From positions 1 to 5,007 of the forward strand of contig JACQXU010000005.1 in NCBI GenBank assembly GCA_016208545.1: DNA of 5,007 bases, in the 5' to 3' direction. The notes beneath the pieces are model-generated. The model made no database searches and was not told the origin of the DNA. It saw nothing but the letters and a program-made list of their open reading frames with translations. This document shows positions 1 through 4,501 of the stretch, one piece after another. Position 1 is the stretch's first letter, and each line of letters opens with the position of its first letter. The stretch is from Candidatus Uhrbacteria bacterium (GTDB lineage: Bacteria; Patescibacteriota; Patescibacteriia; UBA9934; GWF2-40-263). The position numbers and the translations under genes are program-made.

Positions 1-79
1 ATGCACAAGTGCTTTATGACTGTCGAGAAACCCGACATTGAGAGTGCGCACTTCGCGCCTGCGCACCAGTTCACTCTTG

Positions 80-118
80 GAGAGTGTTTACACGACGTGA
101 ACACTCTCTTTTTCTTTT
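80..118 (+). terminator. Intrinsic terminator of an upstream rightward gene
   Basis: A perfect 9-bp stem (80-88 with 100-108) continues through a G-T wobble and two further pairs to 91/97, closing a 5-nt loop. It is followed directly by a T-rich run at 109-118 (five T, one C, four T). This is a textbook rho-independent terminator for rightward transcription. It implies that a gene on the + strand ends just left of, or in the first bases of, the window. Positions 1-79 contain no gene I can identify. Confidence 0.85.
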
Positions 119-120
119 GA

Positions 121-157
121 AACTAAAACGCCCAGCTTTCGCTGAGCGTTTTAGTTT
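121..157 (-). terminator. Hairpin terminator downstream of tRNA-Glu
   Basis: An 11-bp stem (121-131 with 146-156) continues, after one C/A mismatch, into a 4-bp CAGC/GCTG stem. The loop reads GAAA on the minus strand, a stable GNRA tetraloop. The outer stem is A-rich on one side and T-rich on the other (GCGTTTTAGTT), so the T-rich 3' arm can serve as the termination tract in either direction. Its position 44 nt beyond the tRNA 3' end, and the GAAA loop orientation, favour a role as the tRNA-Glu terminator. Confidence 0.65.
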
Positions 158-163
158 ATACAA

Positions 164-200
164 TCCCTCGAAGCTCAAACGTAGTTTGAGCGAAGTGGGA
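164..200. repeat. Imperfect palindrome beside tRNA-Glu
   Basis: Outer TCCC (164-167) pairs with GGGA (197-200), and inner GCTCAAAC (173-180) pairs with GTTTGAGC (184-191) around a 3-nt centre. An internal loop of CGAA/GAAG character separates the two stems. It begins directly after the CCA end of the tRNA on the minus strand, so it would lie in the tRNA precursor trailer. It could be a 3'-processing structure, part of the terminator, or a copy of a dispersed palindromic repeat. The sequence alone does not decide. Confidence 0.5.
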
Positions 201-275
201 TGGTGACCCCAGGGGGAGTCGAACCCCCCTTACCAGGATGAAAACCTGATGTCCTAACCGATAGACGATGGGGCC
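201..275 (-). tRNA. tRNA-Glu (anticodon UUC), CCA encoded
   Basis: On the minus strand the sequence folds as a complete 75-nt cloverleaf. The acceptor stem is GGCCCCA/TGGGGTC with one G-U pair. The D stem is GTCT/GGAC around an 8-nt loop. The anticodon stem is TCAGG/CCTGG with loop TTTTCAT, which puts TTC at positions 34-36. A 4-nt variable loop follows, then T stem GGGGG/CCCCC with loop TTCGACT, discriminator A and an encoded CCA. UUC reads GAA and GAG, so this is a glutamate tRNA. In most bacteria Glu-tRNA also feeds tetrapyrrole synthesis, but nothing here bears on that. It is transcribed alone, away from the permease gene on the other strand. Confidence 0.97.
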
Positions 276-308
276 GAAAATTTTGAAACAAACGACCTTG
301 TGGGTCAG

Positions 309-337
309 AAGATATCACACTGCCGCAATAATATCAA
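309..337 (-). promoter_or_regulatory. Sigma-70-type promoter of tRNA-Glu
   Basis: On the minus strand, TTGATA (337-332; 5 of 6 to TTGACA) is separated by exactly 17 nt from TATCTT (314-309; 4 of 6 to TATAAT). A TGA immediately precedes the -10 hexamer, which fits an extended -10. The predicted transcript start near 302 leaves a leader of about 27 nt before the mature tRNA 5' end at 275. The -35 overlaps the purine-rich stretch just upstream of the divergent permease gene. Confidence 0.55.
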
Positions 338-343
338 GAGAAT

Positions 344-1411
344 GTGATAAAATGGTTTTATATGAAGCAATCGACCCAACACATGACAATTGAAAAATGG
401 TTTTTCATAATGGTGACAGCAATCGTTGTGTATCTTTTTTGGAAAATTATTCAGCCATTCGCTCTTGTACTACTTACTGCCGCTGTAATGGCAATTGTGC
501 TTGCTCCAGTTGATCGAGCGCTTAACAAATTTCTAAAACACCCTCGCCTATCTGCCGCAATTCTCTCGATCGGAATTGTAATTCTTGTCCTTGTTCCTTT
601 ACTTCTCATCGCGCTTGTCATGGTTCGACAAGCGACTGATCTTTTACAAAATTCTTTTGGAAATAGCGGATGGATCACAAGTCTTCAATCTATAATCCAG
701 CCTATCGCCGCAATTTTGCCGGAAAATGTTCAAACCTACATTTACAATTATAACTTTCAAGAACTCGGCACAACCGTTGGTAAATGGGCTTTGCAAAATA
801 TCGGAAATATTTTTTCCAGCGCAACAAATCTTCTTCTCAATACATTTCTGTTTTTCATCGCACTCTATTATTTGATCGTTGATCGTAAAAAATTACAAAA
901 TGAAGTGCTCGCGCTTAGCCCTCTTCGCGATACGCTTGACAAAAAAATGTTCAAACGTGTTGTCGCGACTGTACGTTCCGTTGTTTTCGGTGTGTTAATT
1001 CTTTCGTTTATTCAGGGAACCCTTGCGGCGATCGGACTTTCGATTTTTGGAGTTCCTGGCGCGCTCATTTGGGGAGCGGCAACAGCTCTTGCCGCGCTTG
1101 TTCCGGTTGTCGGAGTTGCGCTTGTGCTTGCACCAGCTGTTTTGTATTTGTTTTTCACTGGCTCAACAACTGCCGCGATTGGACTTCTTGTTTGGTCTGT
1201 TGTGATGGTTGGATTGGCTGATAACTTTCTTGGTCCATACCTCATTAAAGGAACAACAAACATGCACGCGTTTTTGGTTTTACTTTCCGTGCTTGGCGGG
1301 ATTCAAATGTTTGGTTTTATTGGAACAATAGTCGGGCCAACGATACTTGCCGCATTTCTAGCATTGATTGAATTGTACAAAAGCGGCGTGCTGACTAAAC
1401 CAGCATCTTAG
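344..1411 (+). CDS. AI-2E family (UPF0118) membrane transporter
   Basis: This is a polytopic inner-membrane protein of 355 aa, the usual size for the AI-2E/UPF0118 permease family. Members have been linked to export of autoinducer-2, other small molecules, or Na+(Li+)/H+ antiport; the substrate here cannot be told. Hydrophobic segments lie at about residues 20-56, 68-94, 160-179, 212-234, 236-270, 275-291 and 308-343. A soluble, variable stretch (about 95-155) between the N-terminal pair and the C-terminal bundle is typical. Family signatures are SFIQGTLAAIG (221-231), ALVPVVG (251-257), DNFLGPYLIKG (293-303) and GGIQMFGFIGTIVGP (318-332). The start is uncertain: GTG at 344 has AAGAG only 3 nt upstream, while ATG at 362 and ATG at 383 (MTIEKWFF) lack a ribosome binding site but would suit family N-termini. 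A TAAAAT at 348-353 could make ATG 362 nearly leaderless. Its 3' end overlaps ribH tail to tail by 17 bp. Confidence 0.93.
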   Translation: MIKWFYMKQSTQHMTIEKWFFIMVTAIVVYLFWKIIQPFALVLLTAAVMAIVLAPVDRALNKFLKHPRLSAAILSIGIVILVLVPLLLIALVMVRQATDLLQNSFGNSGWITSLQSIIQPIAAILPENVQTYIYNYNFQELGTTVGKWALQNIGNIFSSATNLLLNTFLFFIALYYLIVDRKKLQNEVLALSPLRDTLDKKMFKRVVATVRSVVFGVLILSFIQGTLAAIGLSIFGVPGALIWGAATALAALVPVVGVALVLAPAVLYLFFTGSTTAAIGLLVWSVVMVGLADNFLGPYLIKGTTNMHAFLVLLSVLGGIQMFGFIGTIVGPTILAAFLALIELYKSGVLTKPAS

Positions 1412-1793
1412 CTGTTGCAACAACAGCGGCTCTTGCATATCCTTCTAGTCTTGGCGGTATTTGCTCCGGCAAAATTTCTGGTCCCAAAATTCCAAGACCG
1501 ATCGGTTTCATAAATTCAAGTTGAAGTTTGATAATCGCATAATAAACAACATGGCCCATCACAAGGCCGTGTTTTGTTTCACCGCGTTCGATAATTCCAA
1601 GCGCGACAGCTCCATCAATATCATCGCGCATGAGTAGACGTTTGAGCGCGAGTGGTTTTTCAATTGAACCAGGAACCCAAACTTCCTCAATAATTTGCAA
1701 ATCATTTTTCGTAGCCTCATCGCGCGCCGCGATGAGCATTTGCTCGGCTTCTTTTTTGTGAAAAGAGCCGAGTACAATCGCGATTTTTTTCAT
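1395..1793 (-). CDS. ribH: 6,7-dimethyl-8-ribityllumazine synthase
   Basis: Lumazine synthase condenses 5-amino-6-ribitylamino-uracil with 3,4-dihydroxy-2-butanone 4-phosphate, the penultimate step of riboflavin synthesis. At 132 aa it is shorter than typical bacterial RibH (about 140-160) and nearer archaeal lengths. Visible motifs are the N-terminal strand with ring-stacking Phe (GSF at 9-11), VPGSIEKPLA (40-49) in place of the common PGAFEIP, the phosphate/catalytic loop GIIERGETKH (66-75) with the general-base His75, and a C-terminal EQIPPRL (110-116) whose Arg115 aligns with the phosphate-binding Arg. The Asn that usually follows Phe11 is His12. The ending, LGILGPE then YARAAV, recalls archaeal lumazine synthases such as the Methanocaldococcus enzyme (from memory). 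ATG at 1793 has AGGAA just upstream. It follows ribE by 26 nt on the same strand, so the two are probably co-transcribed. Confidence 0.93.
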   Translation of the reverse strand: MKKIAIVLGSFHKKEAEQMLIAARDEATKNDLQIIEEVWVPGSIEKPLALKRLLMRDDIDGAVALGIIERGETKHGLVMGHVVYYAIIKLQLEFMKPIGLGILGPEILPEQIPPRLEGYARAAVVATAKMLV

Positions 1794-1819
1794 ATATTCC
1801 TGTCAAATAATTAATAACT

Positions 1820-2388
1820 TCATGACTCCATGACTCTCTCCACTGTCTCCACGATAGTCTGTGTCATTGAATCAATCTCAACATTAACTTTATCGCCAAC
1901 TTTTTTTTCGCTAAATTGTGTCAAACGCAATGTTTCTGGAATAAACCAAACTTGAAACGTGCCTTCATCTTTTTTTGCATCTACAATTGTTAGTACTTCA
2001 TCCAAGTCGAATCAACTTTAAAAGTCATCGCTTTGTTATTTTCCGATTCGTGCACGTCAATAATTTCCGCAACTGTTGAAACATGGCCCGATATAATATG
2101 CCCGCCGATTTCATCTCCCATTTTTGCCGAACGTTCTATATTTACAAAATCACCAAGTTTCAAATCGCCAAGTGTTGTTTTGCGAAGCGTTTCTTCCATA
2201 ACTTCAAATCTCACGCTTGTGTTGTTGATTTTCACAACCGTCAAACAAACACCGTCAACAGAAATACTCATTCCTAATTTTATCCCTTCGCAAAGTTCTG
2301 GAGACAACTCGACTTCAAAACTCCGAAGACCTGGCTCGTCTTCCAAAATAACGACTGGAAATTTTCCTTTGATAATTCCTGTGAACAT
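1820..2388 (-). pseudogene. ribE: Riboflavin synthase alpha chain, frameshifted by internal deletion
   Basis: Riboflavin synthase dismutates two 6,7-dimethyl-8-ribityllumazine molecules to riboflavin. The family is about 200 aa with two similar beta-barrels. The N-terminal part starts at ATG 2388 with the hallmark MFTGI and carries VDGVCLTV (44-51), GDFVNIER (79-86) and GGHIISGHV (95-103). It reads to residue 132 (...STWMKY) and stops at 1990. The C-terminal part continues in another frame from about 2005 to 1820 with LTIVDA, WFIPETL, KVGDKVNVEID and TVERVMES. At the join the conserved stretch KG-I-x-DG-[VI]-S before LT is absent. Against my memory of E. coli RibC, 13 residues are missing and the frame slips, which fits loss of 40 nt. 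Both halves are otherwise well conserved, so the break is recent or a sequencing/assembly error. No clear Shine-Dalgarno precedes ATG 2388; an 8-bp tandem repeat lies there. Confidence 0.88.
1821..1836. repeat. 8-bp tandem motif at the 3' end of ribE
   Basis: The + strand reads CATGACTC twice in tandem. It covers the stop codon and last codons of ribE (V-M-E-S-stop on the minus strand). The same 8-bp motif recurs in the ribE upstream region (2401-2424, 2452-2462, 2475-2482), so copies lie at both ends of this gene. Confidence 0.6.
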
Positions 2389-2400
2389 AAATAAAAAAGT

Positions 2401-2482
2401 CTTGGAGTCATGGAGTCTTGGAGTAAACCATTCAACAACTTCGCGATTCTGACTCCATGACTTTAATATTCCTGACTCCATA
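2401..2482. repeat. 8-bp tandem repeats and inverted copies upstream of ribE
   Basis: At 2401-2424 the + strand has three tandem 8-mers, CTTGGAGT, CATGGAGT and CTTGGAGT, with a diverged fourth (AAAAAAGT) at 2393-2400. The opposite orientation follows as ACTCCATG plus ACT (2452-2462) and ACTCCATA (2475-2482). The copies form a perfect 12-bp inverted repeat (2406-2417 with 2451-2462, AGTCATGGAGTC) around a 33-nt spacer. The array occupies the place where a promoter or ribosome binding site for ribE-ribH would be expected. It may be a dispersed short repeat that expands by slippage; its function is unknown. Confidence 0.7.
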
Positions 2483-2518
2483 ACTATTTCTAGTTAAACA
2501 AAAAGACCCTTTCGGGTC
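2481..2518 (-). terminator. Terminator of the DHH-like gene, with adjacent small hairpin
   Basis: On the minus strand, 9 nt after the stop codon of the gene at 2527-3468, GACCC-GAAA-GGGTC (2518-2505) is followed by TTTTTGTTT (2504-2496 region). This is a short, G+C-rich stem with a GNRA tetraloop and a T tract. A second hairpin, TAACTA-GAAA-TAGTTA (2496-2481), follows immediately and has the same tetraloop. Together they should stop leftward transcription before the riboflavin genes, so ribE-ribH probably have their own promoter, which I could not place. Confidence 0.75.
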
Positions 2519-2526
2519 AAGAGAAG

Positions 2527-3468
2527 TCATGGTTCGCGCAAGTTGTTCTCGCGCAAAAAGTCGTTAATCGCAGATTCGATCTGTTTTGGATCACGCGCAG
2601 AACCATTTCCACGCGCGTTTCCGAAGATGATGTCTCCTCCACCGAACTTGTCGCCATCGTCTTCAAGCGCATTGAGGTATTCACAGATCTCCGGCACTGG
2701 AAACCACCAGATGTACTGGCTCTTGCGGCAGACAGTGTAAACCCATCTGTTGTCGGATCTCTGTCTTGCACTCACGAACGCTCGAACTCCGCGGTTTGCC
2801 ATTCTCATTCGTGCATGCGGACCGATTTCACGCATCAATACCCAGCCCGATCCTCCGCCGAGCTCTTCGAAACGGTCGTCGATCGGACGAATATTTCCTC
2901 GCGAAGCGAAATATTCCAGAACTCGACCAGAAACATCCTCAAGAACAGACATGTGCGCGGCGCCATCTTTTGTGTCGATCGCGCCTGAAAGCCGAAACCT
3001 CCAATACGGGTCGAAAATCCACGCGCATTGTCCTACGATCGGAAGGTCGCTTGGAATATCAACAAGACCACTTGCTCTATCCATTTCCTGAATGTGACCG
3101 AACAGACGATGAAGAGCCGGGGCTACGCTAGGTCTCATTTGAGAGGTGTGAGAAAACGCGAACCACGCAAGCGCCACGTCTGGATCGCAATCATTCATCC
3201 AGACACGAACTTCCTCTTTGCCTGTTGGCACGAACAAATCAAGAAGTCCTTCGCGAATCCCGACCAGAACTTGGCTTGAAGTGCAGAGCATTGAACTGCG
3301 CGGTGGACCTTTGTGATGGTCAAAGTTGATATGAAGACCATTCTTATCAAACTCTGGCGGATCATAGACAAATCCATCAAGCGCAATTGAACGCGGCGGC
3401 ATGTTTGCAACAAAGTGATCCCATGAAACAGGCGCCATTTCCGGATGCATTTCTGGAATGAACGGCAT
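2527..3468 (-). CDS. DHH-phosphoesterase-like protein of unknown function
   Basis: This is a soluble protein of 313 aa from ATG 3468. I do not recognise a named family. N-terminal features resemble DHH-type phosphoesterases: LDGFVYDPP (30-38), an INFDHHKGP segment with the D-H-H triad at 50-52, and NDCDPD (92-97) in the place of a second metal-binding acidic motif. The C-terminal FGGGDIIFG (275-283) followed by GNGSARDP (287-294) recalls the glycine-rich substrate loop of DHHA1-type domains. DHH enzymes hydrolyse phosphodiester or pyrophosphate bonds using Mn2+; the substrate is not predictable. The start was chosen because AAGGGA (3478-3473) sits at proper spacing, although the frame stays open to 3606. 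The gene is visibly more G+C-rich (roughly half in sampled lines) than neighbours at about 35-45%, which may mean transfer or stronger selection. It has its own promoter and terminator, so it is monocistronic. Confidence 0.72.
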   Translation of the reverse strand: MPFIPEMHPEMAPVSWDHFVANMPPRSIALDGFVYDPPEFDKNGLHINFDHHKGPPRSSMLCTSSQVLVGIREGLLDLFVPTGKEEVRVWMNDCDPDVALAWFAFSHTSQMRPSVAPALHRLFGHIQEMDRASGLVDIPSDLPIVGQCAWIFDPYWRFRLSGAIDTKDGAAHMSVLEDVSGRVLEYFASRGNIRPIDDRFEELGGGSGWVLMREIGPHARMRMANRGVRAFVSARQRSDNRWVYTVCRKSQYIWWFPVPEICEYLNALEDDGDKFGGGDIIFGNARGNGSARDPKQIESAINDFLRENNLREP

Positions 3469-3472
3469 CTTT

Positions 3473-3496
3473 TCCCTTTCATACACCAAACGGTGT
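3473..3496 (-). promoter_or_regulatory. Ribosome binding site and small leader hairpin of the DHH-like gene
   Basis: On the minus strand AAGGGA (3478-3473) lies 4 nt before ATG 3468 and decides that start over the open frame extending to 3606. A small hairpin, ACACC/GGTGT with a 4-nt loop (3496-3483), sits just upstream, within the predicted 5' leader. Its stem ends 4 nt before the ribosome binding site, so it could modulate access, but it is weak (5 bp). Confidence 0.5.
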
Positions 3497-3502
3497 TTTG
3501 AC

Positions 3503-3531
3503 AAATTACGCCAAGAATAGCCACATGTCAA
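3503..3531 (-). promoter_or_regulatory. Candidate promoter of the DHH-like gene
   Basis: On the minus strand a perfect -35 TTGACA (3531-3526) is followed after exactly 17 nt by TAATTT (3508-3503), a weak -10 (3 of 6 to TATAAT). The predicted start near 3496 gives a leader of about 28 nt. A TTTGACA at 3497-3503 on the + strand makes a 7-bp inverted repeat with the -35 region (TGTCAAA, 3526-3532), which could be an operator-like dyad. Confidence 0.4.
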
Positions 3532-3612
3532 AGAATCATATAAAATGTTTTTGTATGCCCGGTAGGACAACAATGATCTGCCTCCTGTCCTTCCGTGTTT
3601 TAACACAAACTG

Positions 3613-3641
3613 TACGACATCCTACGTAAGGAGTCGTAATA
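3613..3641 (+). promoter_or_regulatory. Hairpin that sequesters a strong Shine-Dalgarno sequence
   Basis: TACGAC (3613-3618) pairs with GTCGTA (3633-3638). After a single bulged A, TCCT (3620-3623) pairs with AGGA (3629-3632) around a 5-nt loop. The 3' side contains AAGGAG (3628-3633), the best ribosome binding site in the window, 8 nt before ATG 3642. That ATG opens a frame which overlaps the start of the cyclase-domain gene in another frame. Either this is a translated leader under ribosome-access control, or the dyad is a DNA operator. It lies inside the larger inverted repeat. Confidence 0.5.
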
Positions 3642-3674
3642 ATGTCAGTTAAAGAAATACTAACAAATAATAAA

Positions 3675-3680
3675 TATAAT
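3675..3680 (+). promoter_or_regulatory. Consensus -10 box before the cyclase-domain gene
   Basis: A perfect TATAAT lies in an A+T-rich stretch 16 nt before ATG 3697. No good -35 is found at 16-18 nt; the nearest is TTAAAG at 3649-3654 with a 20-nt spacer. If used, the transcript would start near 3687 with a leader of about 10 nt and no Shine-Dalgarno sequence. A second -10-like site, TATAAA at 3539-3544, would instead give a leader that starts at the left arm of the inverted repeat. Confidence 0.35.
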
Positions 3681-3696
3681 TGTTGTACTACCGGGT

Positions 3697-4389
3697 ATGC
3701 AATCGTTTCTTCTCACTTCGTTGTTTCTTTTTTTAGTATGGCTTCTGCTCGCATTCTTTTCTCAAAAAACAAGACGCGAGCAAATTATAATGAGTTTTGT
3801 TGGACTCGTGCTCGCACCAGGAATTTTGGTAATTGTCGCAAATGATTATCGAAATATAATTTCTGATTCAATTGCAGGAATCGGAATCGAGGATTTACTG
3901 TTTTCGTTTTCACTTTTTGGAATCGCGGCAGTTATCTACCAAATCGCGGTTGGACAACACACGCACAAATTCAGAGGGGTGCGATACAAGATGACTCATC
4001 CGGCTTTCCATTGGTATGTCCATTTAATTATTATTCTTGGCCTTTGGATGTTCACTTCGCTTTTGCTAATCGAGATTTTTGAGCTCGCGTCAATCCGAGC
4101 GCTTATTGTAGGCGTCTTTGTTGTCGGAATTCACACTATTGCTGACAGAAAAGATCTTTTACTTGATGCGCTTTTGTCAGGATTTTTAACAGCTGTTCTT
4201 GTTTTTCTTTCAGAACAAATTTTTTTCGCGCGATTGTTTCCAGACGTTGTCGAAAATTTCTGGCGATTCGATCAGATAAATTTATTTTTAATCGGCGGTG
4301 TTCCTGTTGAAGAACTAATTTGGGCGGCAATAGCAGGATTTACTATCGGACCGTTGTACGAATGGTTAAAACGATACCAGTTAAAATAA
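3697..4389 (+). CDS. Lycopene cyclase domain-like integral membrane protein
   Basis: This is a membrane protein of 230 aa with hydrophobic segments at about residues 3-21, 30-48, 66-85, 106-127, 132-147, 157-174 and 195-217. Two copies of a membrane motif show the internal duplication expected of the CrtYcd/CrtYe-type lycopene cyclase domain. The first is GIGIEDLLFSF (61-71). The second is GVPVEELIWAAIAG (201-214), followed by FTIGPLYEW (215-223). In characterised bacterial and fungal cyclases a P-x-E-E/D motif carries the acidic residues thought to protonate lycopene. Here the second motif is intact (Pro203, Glu205, Glu206) and the first has Gly in place of Pro with Glu65-Asp66. No other carotenoid gene (crtB, crtI, crtE) is in the window, so the substrate is uncertain. 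ATG 3697 lacks a ribosome binding site and lies in an inverted-repeat arm. An upstream ATG at 3642 with a strong one is in a different frame, so the true N-terminus deserves caution. Confidence 0.75.
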   Translation: MQSFLLTSLFLFLVWLLLAFFSQKTRREQIIMSFVGLVLAPGILVIVANDYRNIISDSIAGIGIEDLLFSFSLFGIAAVIYQIAVGQHTHKFRGVRYKMTHPAFHWYVHLIIILGLWMFTSLLLIEIFELASIRALIVGVFVVGIHTIADRKDLLLDALLSGFLTAVLVFLSEQIFFARLFPDVVENFWRFDQINLFLIGGVPVEELIWAAIAGFTIGPLYEWLKRYQLK

Positions 4390-4404
4390 TCCACAGATGA
4401 TCGA

Positions 4405-4438
4405 TTGACAAACAAATTTTTTCGTGATGAAATATAAT
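4405..4438 (+). promoter_or_regulatory. Candidate promoter of the coiled-coil gene
   Basis: A perfect TTGACA (4405-4410) and a perfect TATAAT (4433-4438) occur in the right order but 22 nt apart, longer than the normal 16-18. TGAAAT (4428-4433) gives a 17-nt spacing with 4 of 6 matches. Either choice would start transcription upstream of the hairpin at 4460-4481, placing that hairpin in the leader of the gene starting at 4502. Confidence 0.4.
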
Positions 4439-4451
4439 TGAATAGAGTTGA

Positions 4452-4489
4452 AAAATAATCCTCCCGTTAATTCATGGGAGGTTTATTTT
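4452..4489 (+). terminator. Intrinsic terminator or attenuator between the cyclase-domain and coiled-coil genes
   Basis: CCTCCC (4460-4465) pairs with GGGAGG (4476-4481) around a 10-nt loop and is followed by TTTATTTT (4482-4489). A-rich sequence upstream (4452-4458) can pair with the T tract, so it may act in both directions. It ends the cyclase-domain transcript 70 nt past its stop codon. Because a promoter-like sequence precedes it, it could also be an attenuator for the next gene. It also argues against reading the coiled-coil gene from TTG 4448, since the coding region would then run through the hairpin. Confidence 0.7.
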
Positions 4490-4501
4490 CCAAAAACATA
4501 T

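Larger units (their letters stand above)
3553..3700. repeat. 22-bp imperfect inverted repeat in the divergent intergenic region
   Basis: The left arm (3553-3574) and right arm (3679-3700) are inverted copies identical at 19 of 22 positions, with cores CCCGGTAG and ACAACAAT. Two of the three differences become G-U pairs in + strand RNA, leaving one mismatch. The arms are 104 nt apart. Each divergent gene therefore has the same box (ATTGTTGT-N-CTACCGGG) in its own reading direction. The right arm overlaps a TATAAT (3675-3680) and covers the ATG (3697) of the cyclase-domain gene. Possible roles are a shared operator, a leader stem that hides the start codon, or the ends of a small non-autonomous element. 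No target-site duplication is evident. Confidence 0.75.

Noticed and set aside
1..120. A 39-codon + strand frame from the first base containing SAHFAPAH and ECLH, resembling the zinc-binding start of 6-pyruvoyl-tetrahydropterin/QueD-type enzymes (SAAHF ... C..LHGHN).
   Set aside because: The key HGHN is absent (HDVN), the frame runs straight through a strong terminator hairpin and T tract to its stop, and the rest of the enzyme is missing. A chance match, or at best a tiny relic, is more likely.
2389..2481. 31-codon upstream extension of ribE (MESGILKSW...).
   Set aside because: It is translated from the 8-bp repeat array, while the family's invariant start MFTGI coincides with ATG 2388.
2750..3279. 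Several + strand open frames of 80-120 codons opposite the DHH-like gene.
   Set aside because: They are mutually overlapping, arginine/serine-rich, lack ribosome binding sites and look like antisense shadows of a G+C-richer gene.
3469..3606. N-terminal extension of 46 codons on the DHH-like protein, starting at the TTG-type codon at 3606.
   Set aside because: A ribosome binding site sits just before ATG 3468, a promoter-like pair lies inside the extension, and the extension shares an inverted-repeat arm with noncoding sequence.
3642..3845. Frame of 67 codons beginning with MSVKEIL behind a strong Shine-Dalgarno sequence.
   Set aside because: Not listed as a gene because beyond about codon 19 it only shadows the cyclase-domain gene in another frame and has no recognisable protein character. 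It is kept as a possible leader in the findings.
4448..4501. TTG start giving 18 extra codons on the coiled-coil protein.
   Set aside because: The added codons are the terminator hairpin (CCTCCC...GGGAGG) and have no coiled-coil or family character.
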